A DNA stretch of 64,000 nucleotides, taken from CAZPQN01 sp964588795 (GTDB taxonomy: Bacteria; Fidelibacterota; UBA2242). This document shows positions 41,834 to 50,009 of this stretch, piece by piece. Both the position numbers and the translations under genes were made by a program. The DNA lies in the NCBI GenBank assembly GCA_964588795.1, contig CAZPQN010000006.1:1-64000 (forward strand). Direction: 5' to 3'. Numbering within the stretch: position 1 is the first letter of the stretch; the number at the start of each line of letters is the position of its first letter. The notes below the pieces were generated by a model, which saw only the letters and a list, made by a program, of their open reading frames with translations, searched no databases and had not been told where the DNA came from.

Positions 41834-44335
41834 TTATTCCAAAGGCGTTAGGGCGACTCGCTGACGAAGGACAGTATAACTATGGTCAGGAATTCCCAGC
41901 GCCCGGATGACTTCATTGACTTTCACAGAACGACCGTTGATGACTTTCAGCGTTAGGCTGAGGGTGGCGTTTAACAGAGATAAGTTAGTGATAAACGGGC
42001 GAATATTTATGTCTTTTGTAAACGATGCGGATTGGCGCGCCACCAGGATCACGGTATTGGCGAGCAGAGGAGCGATTTTTTCCGGCAGGTCAGTGGGAGG
42101 ATTGGCGAGCTGGATCTGATACTGCGTTTCCGTTGTTCGGCTATAAACGGAAGGCGCGCTGGCCGGTAAAATTTGCGCGGCTTGCACCGCAAAACCGTCC
42201 GGCAATACCCGATTAAGTCTGTCAGGAATATCAGCATAAGCCCGTTTCAGGGTGATTTCCAGCCACTCCTCACTGCTGGCATAGCCGGTAGGCAGGGGCA
42301 GGCCGGCAGAAATTTTAGGTTGAGGGTGAAAGCCTCCAGTCATGGTTGGTTCCAACCCAGCCCGGCGCAGACTGTGCCGGAAAACGCGCAGAACATCTAA
42401 ATGAGAAGTGAAAACCGCTGAGTTTCGTTTGCTCCATCGGATCAGGTAACGTACGCTGGGCGTATCGTCCGAGACGCTGGTCGAAAGCGCCGGCGCCAAA
42501 GGAGGCGCATCTCCGACGATTTGCATCTGTGCTCCGTCAAGACTACAGACGCCGCAGTTCAGGCACCCCGCGCGACAATCCGGGGTGAAAACTTCATCCC
42601 GCGCCCGGGCGCGTTCACCGAGTAAATAGGCCCGCGTGACTCCGCAATCGATTATTTCCCAGGGTAATTTTTGTGTTTCTGACCGTTCTGACAGATACTG
42701 GCCAGGATCCAGATGGTGTTCGTTCAGCGCGGCATCCCACAGTTCCGGTCGAAAATGCTCGGACCAGGCCTCGAAACGAGCCCCTTTCTGATGAGCGCTG
42801 TGGATCACATTGGCCAACCGGCGATCGCCGCGTGCCAGGATGGCTTCCAGGCGCGAGGCCCGGGGCGCCCGCGCCATGACCTTGGTACCCTTTAACGCGC
42901 GGAGAAGCGGTTTAAGCAGGTCGAGCCGCCGCTGGATTTCCCGATCGTCAACCATTGACTCCCACTGGAAAGGGGTAAACGGTTTCGGAATAAAGGTGGA
43001 CAGCGTGATATTCAAATTGAGCCGCTTGCCACCGGCGGACAGTACCTCGCGGCACAGGTCGTAAATGGCGACAAGATCGGAGTCCGTTTCGGTAGGCAGG
43101 CCGAGCATGAAATAGAGTTTGACGAGCCGCCAACCATTGGCCACCGCCGTACTCACTGTTTGCAGAAGATCGGTGTTCGTAATCTGCTTGTTGATCACTC
43201 GGCGAAGGCGCTCGGAACCGGCTTCCGGGGCGAATGTCAATCCGGTTTTGCGTACTTCCTGTCCGGTCTGAGTCAGGAGTTCACTGAAACTGTCCAGACG
43301 CAAGGAGGGATAAGACAGAGCAATATTTCTTTGGCGCAATTGAGGATCTAAGCTCATTAGGAGTGGCCTGAGCGCGCTGTAATCGGAGGTCGAAAGTGAT
43401 AAAAGGGCTACTTCATCCTGACCGGTAACCGCAAGGCTGCCGTTAACGTAGCGGAGAATGTCTGCGGGCGGCCGTTCACGGACTGGTCGATACAGCATAC
43501 CCGCCTGGCAGAACCGACAGCCCTTGGTACAGCCGCGCATCACTTCCGTCGCCAGACGGTCCTGCGCAATTTCCACCAACGGTACGATTGGACAGGGAGG
43601 ATAATTATCCGGTTTGAGCAGCGGAATTTTCAAGGCCGTGATCAGCGACGGAACGGAACGATGGAGCGGAAGTGGAAAACCGTCCGCATCGGGCTGATAA
43701 AATTGCGGAACATATATTCCTTTGAAAACCTGCGCCACTTCTGACAGAATTACCCGGCGCGAACGTCGCTTCCGGCGCCCTTCTCCTAATACCCGTGCCA
43801 GGGGTACTATAATCTCTTCAGCATCACCGATGACAAAAAGGTCAAAGAAGGGCGCAAGCGGTTCGGGATTAAAAGCACCATTTCCCCCACCAATGATGAA
43901 GGGTTCAAGGTCGTTACGGTCGGTTGCCAGTAAAGGCAGGTGCGCCAGAGTCAGCATTTCGATGATATTGGTCAGCGTGAGCTCGTACGGCAAAGTGACG
44001 CCGATCATGTCAAAATCTTTCAGCGGCAGGTGGCTTTCCAGACTCCGGAGCGGCATCTGATTCTGACGCAGGTAGTCGGCATAATCAGTGGCGGGGGTGT
44101 AGACGCGTTCCGCCGCGATATCTTTTTCGCGGTTTAAAATGTGATACAGAATCTGAAACCCGTAGTAAGACATGCCCACGTCATAAAGATCGGGGTAGGC
44201 TAACGCCAGCGTGGTTTTGACCAGGCGGTGGTCTTTACGGACAGTGTTGAATTCATTGCCGGCATAGCGGCCAGGTTTGGCAAATCGGTTCAGCAGTGCC
44301 GTGCTGTCTGGCGGAGTGGTTAAATCGGAGTTCAA
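41834..44335 (-). CDS. B12-binding-type radical SAM protein fused to a DUF2344 domain
   Basis: An 833-residue protein. Residues 1-180 form the TIGR03960-type N-terminal region (RYAGNEFNTVRKD, LAYPDLYDVGMSYYG). The radical SAM domain has CTKGCRFCQAG near residue 280 and GLPTETDSDL. A second cysteine cluster (CRAGCLNCGVC) precedes the C-terminal DUF2344/TIGR03936 domain (SVRYLIRWSKRN, GFHPQPKISAGLPL). These modules are often separate genes beside rng; here they are fused. The substrate is unknown; linkage to rng, L21 and L27 hints at RNA or ribosome modification. Confidence 0.9.
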   Translation of the reverse strand: MNSDLTTPPDSTALLNRFAKPGRYAGNEFNTVRKDHRLVKTTLALAYPDLYDVGMSYYGFQILYHILNREKDIAAERVYTPATDYADYLRQNQMPLRSLESHLPLKDFDMIGVTLPYELTLTNIIEMLTLAHLPLLATDRNDLEPFIIGGGNGAFNPEPLAPFFDLFVIGDAEEIIVPLARVLGEGRRKRRSRRVILSEVAQVFKGIYVPQFYQPDADGFPLPLHRSVPSLITALKIPLLKPDNYPPCPIVPLVEIAQDRLATEVMRGCTKGCRFCQAGMLYRPVRERPPADILRYVNGSLAVTGQDEVALLSLSTSDYSALRPLLMSLDPQLRQRNIALSYPSLRLDSFSELLTQTGQEVRKTGLTFAPEAGSERLRRVINKQITNTDLLQTVSTAVANGWRLVKLYFMLGLPTETDSDLVAIYDLCREVLSAGGKRLNLNITLSTFIPKPFTPFQWESMVDDREIQRRLDLLKPLLRALKGTKVMARAPRASRLEAILARGDRRLANVIHSAHQKGARFEAWSEHFRPELWDAALNEHHLDPGQYLSERSETQKLPWEIIDCGVTRAYLLGERARARDEVFTPDCRAGCLNCGVCSLDGAQMQIVGDAPPLAPALSTSVSDDTPSVRYLIRWSKRNSAVFTSHLDVLRVFRHSLRRAGLEPTMTGGFHPQPKISAGLPLPTGYASSEEWLEITLKRAYADIPDRLNRVLPDGFAVQAAQILPASAPSVYSRTTETQYQIQLANPPTDLPEKIAPLLANTVILVARQSASFTKDINIRPFITNLSLLNATLSLTLKVINGRSVKVNEVIRALGIPDHSYTVLRQRVALTPLE

Positions 44336-44428
44336 TGGCCTAAATTGTTATGGAATCAATTACACCCGCTAATTTAGCGGGAAATGACCGAAAGTAATAA
44401 GTTAGAGGACGAGCAATCGCTCGGCGTT

Positions 44429-44992
44429 TCACTGATTGCCGGCCAGTCCCAGCTGGTCGGCTATGCCTTTCAAGGCGTCGATCACGCGCTGGATGTGCTC
44501 GGTTTCGTCTACACCGAGTTCGGTAATTCCCTGTTTGATTTCAGCACGATTGACCTTGGCGGCAAAAGCCTTGTCCTTGAATTTTTTCTGCACCGAGCGC
44601 GGCTCGACGTCCAGGATGCTTTTCGAAGGGCGTACCAGCGCGACCGCAATGACGAAACCGGACAGTTCGTCAACCGCAAAAAGGGTTTTAGCCAGAAGGG
44701 AATTGCGCGGAGTATTGGTATAACCGGCATGACCCATAATGGCGGTGCGCATTTCTTCAGGATAGCCGGCGCGGGACAGGATTTCGTTACCGCGGTAGGG
44801 ATGGTTGTGCTCATCAGGATACATTTCATAGTCGAAGTCGTGCAGTAAACCGGTAATGCCCCAGTATTCTTCGTCCTGATGATAGTGTCGCGCATAGTGG
44901 CGCAGGGCGGCTTCGACTGCCAGGGCGTGTTTGAGCAGGCTTTCAGTCTTGGTATACTGGCAAAGCAATTGCCAGGCGTGGTTGCGATCCAT
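44429..44992 (-). CDS. HD-domain hydrolase
   Basis: A 187-residue HD-superfamily protein with metal ligands His22 (LLKHALAVE) and His51-Asp52 (TGLLHDFDYE), a third ligand region HPYRGNEIL, and IMGHAGY with VDELSGFVIAV. Proteins of this form are predicted phosphohydrolases of unknown substrate. It lies 12 bases after the basic 93-residue protein gene in the same operon. Confidence 0.82.
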   Translation of the reverse strand: MDRNHAWQLLCQYTKTESLLKHALAVEAALRHYARHYHQDEEYWGITGLLHDFDYEMYPDEHNHPYRGNEILSRAGYPEEMRTAIMGHAGYTNTPRNSLLAKTLFAVDELSGFVIAVALVRPSKSILDVEPRSVQKKFKDKAFAAKVNRAEIKQGITELGVDETEHIQRVIDALKGIADQLGLAGNQ

Positions 44993-45003
44993 AGTATCCT
45001 TTC

Positions 45004-45285
45004 TTAATTGGCAAGTGGATAAAAATCTCCGGGAAGGGGCAGGAAAATGCCGCGTTTGCCGAGCAGGCGTACGAAGCGGCGTTCGTAAATCAGCCGGTAA
45101 GCACGTTCTCGTTCAGGAAAACGCGTCAGTATCTGCCGCCGGCATTCTTCCAACAGTACGACGGCCTGGATTTCGTTGAAATCCTCCGTCCTTAACCTTC
45201 TCGCGATCCTGTCGGCGTAATGCCTAAGCCAGGTCAGGTTCTTTTGCTCAACTCGGACGGCGGAGTTTTTCGTTGAGGTTGTCAA
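45004..45285 (-). CDS. small basic helical protein, unknown
   Basis: A 93-residue protein rich in Arg and Glu (ADRIARRLRTEDF, LLEECRRQILTRFPERERAYR), predicted to be mostly helical, without recognised motif. It overlaps the start of the upstream amidohydrolase gene's stop by ATGA, so it is translated from the same message. I cannot assign a function. Confidence 0.65.
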   Translation of the reverse strand: MTTSTKNSAVRVEQKNLTWLRHYADRIARRLRTEDFNEIQAVVLLEECRRQILTRFPERERAYRLIYERRFVRLLGKRGIFLPLPGDFYPLAN

Positions 45286-46085
45286 GAAATCTTCTCCAGT
45301 GGATACAATTCCGGGCGGCGATCCTGGAAGATGTCGTTGCGGGGGGTAAATTGTTTATCATCGGCGCTGGCCGGGTCAATGTCCAGGACCAGTACTTCTT
45401 CCCGGTCCGTTGACAGCTGTCCAATGCGCTGACCATTAGGAGCGGTGACCTGACTTTTGCCGGTAAAGGTCAGCGGCGCCTTACCGGGCCGAACTTCACT
45501 CCCGATGCGATTGGCGGTCGCGGTATACAGCCGGTTTTCGAGGCTTCTCACCAGCATGGCGTCTTGGCAATAAGGCAAAATCAAATTAGCGGGATGGGCA
45601 ATAATCTGAGCTCCCCGCAGGGCGAGTGACCGCGCCATTTCCGGAAACAACCAATCGAAGCAGATCAAAATTCCGATGCGGGCGGAGCCGATGTTCAGCA
45701 CGGGTGGCGGCTCGTCACCGGGAGCGAACCAAAATTTTTCATCACTGAAGAGATGGATTTTACGGTAGCGTCCGATAAAACGACCTGAAGAATACGCCAC
45801 GGCGCTGTTAAAAAATCGGCCACCATCTTTTTCGATCAGGCCGCAAATCAGAGTCGATTGACTTTGGTGACTTAAGTGCGCTAAGAATTGGCAGGTCGCA
45901 CCGTCCGGCACCGGTTCTGCCAATTCAGACACTTCTTCCACGGAACAGAAAACATAGCCGGTAACCGCCAGCTCTGGCATAACCCACAGGTCCGCCGTAT
46001 GCTGAGCAAGCCGGTCGCCTATTTTCTGGCGGTTAAATTTGGGGGCGCCCCAGCGGGGTGCAAATTGTAGCAGTCCAATCCGCAT
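45282..46085 (-). CDS. nitrilase-superfamily carbon-nitrogen hydrolase
   Basis: A 267-residue enzyme with the Glu-Lys-Cys triad Glu38 (VMPELAVTGY), Lys109 (RYRKIHLF) and Cys142 (LICFDWLFPE). It cleaves a non-peptide C-N bond, as amidases and omega-amidases do. HPANLILPYCQ and the ENR line are typical of the branch near NIT2/omega-amidase and related aliphatic amidases. It is the first gene before the small basic protein and HD genes. Confidence 0.88.
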   Translation of the reverse strand: MRIGLLQFAPRWGAPKFNRQKIGDRLAQHTADLWVMPELAVTGYVFCSVEEVSELAEPVPDGATCQFLAHLSHQSQSTLICGLIEKDGGRFFNSAVAYSSGRFIGRYRKIHLFSDEKFWFAPGDEPPPVLNIGSARIGILICFDWLFPEMARSLALRGAQIIAHPANLILPYCQDAMLVRSLENRLYTATANRIGSEVRPGKAPLTFTGKSQVTAPNGQRIGQLSTDREEVLVLDIDPASADDKQFTPRNDIFQDRRPELYPLEKIS

Positions 46086-46130
46086 CAGGCGACGTCAGAT
46101 AACAATTTGATATTTAAAGGCCGCAGAATG

Positions 46131-46835
46131 TCAGGGAAATTTGACACCGATACCCAGCTCGGAATAAATATTGGACAGTCCGTCGCGCACAAATTTTACA
46201 TCAGGGTGGCGGTCGGGCAAATGCTTGCGCAGGAGTCGGAGCGCACGGTTATAACAATATTCGGCGCGGGCGAGATTGGCGTGTTTCTCGTAGTAGGCCG
46301 CTAATTTGGCGAAGACCCGGGCGGTATTAGGGTGCTCGAATCCGTAATGAGTTTGCAGGAAGGACAATGCCTCCCACAGCAGAAGTTCGGCCTTTTCGGT
46401 AAAACCGAGTTCGTCTTCCACGTCAGCCAGCTGGCAGAGATAGACACTTTTGCGTAGGCGATAAAGCTTGTTCTGGGCATCCACTAATTCAATCAGCTTT
46501 TTCAGGAAAAGGCGTTGGTTGGTGCGATTTTTCACGGTCTGATACAGACCGACCAGGTTTTCAAGGGTGGGGATCAACTCGGCGGAGTCACTGCCACAAA
46601 CGCTGATTTTGACTTCGAGTGCCTGTAAATACTGACTCTCGGCATCGGTGTAATTGCCCAGCATGTCGTTGATCCAGCCGAGGTTATTCAGCACCTTAGC
46701 CGTTTCCAGATGCTCACGTCCATAAGCGGATTCGGCAAAGTACAGCTCTTCTTCGGCAACCCAGAGCGCTTCGTCATAGCGCGTCAAATCGATTAAACGG
46801 ACGATCTTCTGGTCATACTCGATCAGGCGATTCAT
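46131..46835 (-). CDS. TPR-repeat protein (kinesin-light-chain-like)
   Basis: A 234-residue cytoplasmic protein with paired-helix repeats of about 42 residues: YGREHLETAKVLNNLGWIND, YGFEHPNTARVFAKLAAYYE, LPDRHPDVKFVRDGLSNIYS. The HP-x-x-A spacing is that of the TPR_10/TPR_12 group. It is a protein-binding scaffold of unknown partner, 45 bases upstream of the amidohydrolase gene on the same strand. Confidence 0.82.
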   Translation of the reverse strand: MNRLIEYDQKIVRLIDLTRYDEALWVAEEELYFAESAYGREHLETAKVLNNLGWINDMLGNYTDAESQYLQALEVKISVCGSDSAELIPTLENLVGLYQTVKNRTNQRLFLKKLIELVDAQNKLYRLRKSVYLCQLADVEDELGFTEKAELLLWEALSFLQTHYGFEHPNTARVFAKLAAYYEKHANLARAEYCYNRALRLLRKHLPDRHPDVKFVRDGLSNIYSELGIGVKFP

Positions 46836-46946
46836 AGGGGAACCTCTTCGTTGCCGCTTAGTAAGCCAAAAGATTGCATACTGCCCGAATTTAATATTTC
46901 ACAACATTTAGGCCACGTATTTTTTTTATCAAGGTAAAAAATCCTT

Positions 46947-46976
46947 TTGCTTGCCTTTTTCACCGGTGTGTATAAA
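46947..46976 (+). promoter_or_regulatory. putative sigma-70 promoter of the methyltransferase operon
   Basis: TTGCTT (46947-46952) and TATAAA (46971-46976) are 18 bases apart, and the start codon follows 18 bases later. The -10 matches five of six consensus bases and the -35 four of six. Confidence 0.5.
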
Positions 46977-46994
46977 TTTCGCCAGTTAACATGA

Positions 46995-47714
46995 GTGCAT
47001 AAAATGCAACATCTCGGCAATGGAACGGTGCAGAAAATAATCAACCAGCAGCTACCTTTAGACGCACTGACGAACTTGTATCTACACTGGCGCCGCTGTC
47101 CGACCTGCCAGCGCAAGTTGCGCGGCGGCCTGGCGACGAGCGCCTTCACTCGAATAAATAATCCGCAAAACTCCACGGTTTTTAGTCTGCGCTGGATGGA
47201 GCACCCGCCGCGCAGGATGTTATTTACTACTGATCACGAATTGCTGGCAATTGCGCTGACAGCCGCTGAATATCGCAATTATATCCGCCGTCTGCGAAAA
47301 CTCGGATTGACAGTCAGGGATCTTGGTGATACGGAGAAGCCGCGGGGAACAATAGTCCAAGCCCTGCACGACTTCCTTAGGGCAGGGACACCCCTGAAAC
47401 CCAACCGGATTAACCTTTTATTGATGGAAACGCTTTTCGGGCGGGAGGTTTTATTCTGGACCAGCTTGATACCTTATGGACAAACTGCCAGCTATGGCGA
47501 GGTCGCTAACTGGATGGATAGGCCCGGCGCCGCCCGGGCAGTCGGAGGCGCATTGCATCGCAATCCCCTGCCATTTATTATCCCTTGTCACCGGGTGATC
47601 GGCGCGGGTGGCGCGTTGATCGGCTTCGGTGGTGGTTTGCCCATGAAGCGCAAGTTACTTGAACTTGAGAGCAGGAATCTGCAAATTATTGCCTTGGATG
47701 AAACACATTGTTAG
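46995..47714 (+). CDS. ogt: O6-alkylguanine-DNA alkyltransferase with a zinc-finger-like N-terminus
   Basis: A 239-residue suicide DNA-repair protein. The acceptor Cys198 is in IIPCHRVIG, with the helix-turn-helix and arginine finger in YGEVANWMDRPGAARAVGGAL. The core begins near residue 60. The first 55 residues are additional and contain H-x3-C-x2-C (His31, Cys35, Cys38), the core of zf-HC2/anti-sigma zinc fingers. The start is GTG at 46995, or ATG at 47004; neither has a clear ribosome-binding site. The glycosidase gene follows after six bases. Confidence 0.88.
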   Translation: MHKMQHLGNGTVQKIINQQLPLDALTNLYLHWRRCPTCQRKLRGGLATSAFTRINNPQNSTVFSLRWMEHPPRRMLFTTDHELLAIALTAAEYRNYIRRLRKLGLTVRDLGDTEKPRGTIVQALHDFLRAGTPLKPNRINLLLMETLFGREVLFWTSLIPYGQTASYGEVANWMDRPGAARAVGGALHRNPLPFIIPCHRVIGAGGALIGFGGGLPMKRKLLELESRNLQIIALDETHC

Positions 47715-47720
47715 CATTGG

Positions 47721-50009
47721 ATGAAGCGCGCGAAAATGAGGTCTCTGCCCGGTAAAATAATTGTGATTGGCGTCCGCTGGCTGACGACAACGTGGATTTT
47801 TTTAAACGCCGGTTTGTCGGCGGAAGAACTTGGACTAGAAGGGCAGTGGTTGTTTAAGCTCGGCGACGATTCGACCTGGTCGCAGTTGGCGTTTAATGAT
47901 TCCGGCTGGTTTCCGCTTAAGGTGCCCGGCTATTGGGAAAATCAACACTATGAAGATTACGACGGCTTTGCCTGGTATCGGTATCATTTTGCAGTCAAGA
48001 CGAGTCTGCTCGACCAGGAATCGCTGGTCCTTTTGCTTGGTAAAATTGACGATGCGGACGAGGTATTTCTCAATGGCACCCGGATTGGCGGCTCGGGAGT
48101 CTTCCCGCCTCATTTTTTTTCAGAAAAGAATAGCCTGCGACGCTACTCTGTACCGGGTAAATTACTACGGAGTGAAAACGTGCTGGCCGTTCGGGTTTAT
48201 GATGCTGGCCAGAAAGGGGGCATTTTTAGCGGGCCCATCCGCCTGATTACCGCTCATGAACCGCGCTTTTCGGCTCCGGATGGCACCACTCTGGAGAATT
48301 CCTATTATCAATTGCCTTTCAGCAACGGCATCGCCGCGGGCAACTATAACCTGAAGACCCGCACTTTTACCCATTTTCTGCCCCATCTTTATCGGCGTTT
48401 CGATGCCAAGACCGAAACCATCAATTTGATCAATCAAGCCCGACTGGTACTTTTCCGTGAAGGAGTCGGCGAGGTGGCGCTCACCGCGCTCAAGATGACA
48501 GATGCCGGATATATCGAGGGGACGGGCATTATCAAGCAGGTGCTCGCCGGACGGGATTTTACTCTGACGCAATATGCCTTTTGCCCGTTTAATCTTGACA
48601 AACCATTCTGGGTCATATTTGCCGTTCTGGACGGCGCTATCGAGGAGCTGACCCTGAATTTCAGCCTGTCGTCCAGTGAAGTCAACCTGGACGTCGGCAA
48701 ATGGGCTTATCAGCAAGCGCAACGCAAGTGGCTGACGGTGTTTATCTATTACAACCGGGAACCTGCGACGGACGAGTATTTGTTTCTGAGAAAATACAAA
48801 AACGAGCATCCCGGATTCCAGGCCCTAACCGATGAAATTGCCTGGTGGCAAAGCTGGCAGAAAGGCACCCGAATGCCGGAGCGATTGTCGCCTCCCGAAC
48901 GCCAGGCTTACCTGCAGTCGTTAGCGGTTCTGAAAATGGCGCAGTGCCGGGAGCCATTTCCGGCGGGCGGACAGATCGTCGCCGCATTGCCGCCGGCCTC
49001 GCAAAATTATTGCCAGGTCCGCGATCAGGCCCATGCCGTTGAAGCCTTGCTCGCCGCCGGGCATTATGACGAAGCCCGCGCCGCCCTCCAGTTTATCATG
49101 AACAGCCGCGCTGGCCGTTACAAGGTTTTTCAGTGGAGCGGCAAGAACAGTGGCCTCGGTGTTGATTATGCGGTTTCGATATATCGCTATCTGGGCAATG
49201 GACTGGAAGAATCGCTCAGTGACGAAAATGGTCTGACCATGCATTTGGATGGCATGGGGCTGACGCTTTGGAATCTGAACCGCTATGTCGATATGACTGG
49301 TGACCAGAAGTTTATCAAATATTACTGGCCGAAAATCAGCCGGTACATCGCGGATGTTCTGCTGGCTCTGATAGATGACACCGGATTGGTACGGGCGGAG
49401 CCTGGTCCATGGGAGAAGTCAGTACCCTTCCGGCATTATACGTATACTTCAGCCTGCATCTACCGGGGTTTACTGGATGCCGCCCAGCTGGCGCGGTTAA
49501 TGGATGATGAAGCTCGGGCGCAGAGCTACGAAGATGCGGCGGTCAATCTGCGCATCAATTTAGAGCGCAAGATGTTTGATTCTGAGGTCAGAACCCTGAA
49601 AGGCAGTTTAGAGGAAACAAATCCTAACCTGTACATGGACCTGACCGTGGTCGAGGCCCTCAACTGGATATTCAATCCTCAGGATGAAATCAATCGCTAC
49701 ACCTTGTCAGCCCTGAAGCAGTATCTGTCGCTGAACAGCCCGCCCCGCGGTTATTATCGTACCCGTACCGAAAGTGCCGCGTCCCGCCACGAATGGGTCT
49801 ATGGTAATCTGCGCACAATCGCGGCGATCCGCAAAGCCGCCAATATAGCGGAGGCGGATACTTTACTGCAGTGGTACACACTCCAAACCATTCATAACTT
49901 CGGGCTGATTCCGCAGTATTATGATGCGCGCAGTGGCGATTATCTGGGAGTTGTGCCGAGAGTCGGTCTGGGCGCGGGCGTTTATCTACAGAATTTATGG
50001 CGACCTTAA
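47721..50009 (+). CDS. secreted GH15-like glycoside hydrolase with an N-terminal jelly-roll domain
   Basis: A 762-residue protein with a signal peptide. Residues 35-180 look like the sugar-binding beta-sandwich of GH2 enzymes (GLEGQWLFKLG, YRYHFAV, VFLNGTRIGGSG). After a linker, residues 380-750 form an all-helical (alpha/alpha)6-type domain: VRDQAHAVEALLAAG, LDGMGLTLWNL, and GPWEK near residue 560, which resembles the general-acid GIWE of glucoamylases. HEWVYGNLRTIAAI lies near the end. The substrate is probably an alpha-glucan-like polymer, but exact specificity is open. Confidence 0.7.
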   Translation: MKRAKMRSLPGKIIVIGVRWLTTTWIFLNAGLSAEELGLEGQWLFKLGDDSTWSQLAFNDSGWFPLKVPGYWENQHYEDYDGFAWYRYHFAVKTSLLDQESLVLLLGKIDDADEVFLNGTRIGGSGVFPPHFFSEKNSLRRYSVPGKLLRSENVLAVRVYDAGQKGGIFSGPIRLITAHEPRFSAPDGTTLENSYYQLPFSNGIAAGNYNLKTRTFTHFLPHLYRRFDAKTETINLINQARLVLFREGVGEVALTALKMTDAGYIEGTGIIKQVLAGRDFTLTQYAFCPFNLDKPFWVIFAVLDGAIEELTLNFSLSSSEVNLDVGKWAYQQAQRKWLTVFIYYNREPATDEYLFLRKYKNEHPGFQALTDEIAWWQSWQKGTRMPERLSPPERQAYLQSLAVLKMAQCREPFPAGGQIVAALPPASQNYCQVRDQAHAVEALLAAGHYDEARAALQFIMNSRAGRYKVFQWSGKNSGLGVDYAVSIYRYLGNGLEESLSDENGLTMHLDGMGLTLWNLNRYVDMTGDQKFIKYYWPKISRYIADVLLALIDDTGLVRAEPGPWEKSVPFRHYTYTSACIYRGLLDAAQLARLMDDEARAQSYEDAAVNLRINLERKMFDSEVRTLKGSLEETNPNLYMDLTVVEALNWIFNPQDEINRYTLSALKQYLSLNSPPRGYYRTRTESAASRHEWVYGNLRTIAAIRKAANIAEADTLLQWYTLQTIHNFGLIPQYYDARSGDYLGVVPRVGLGAGVYLQNLWRP

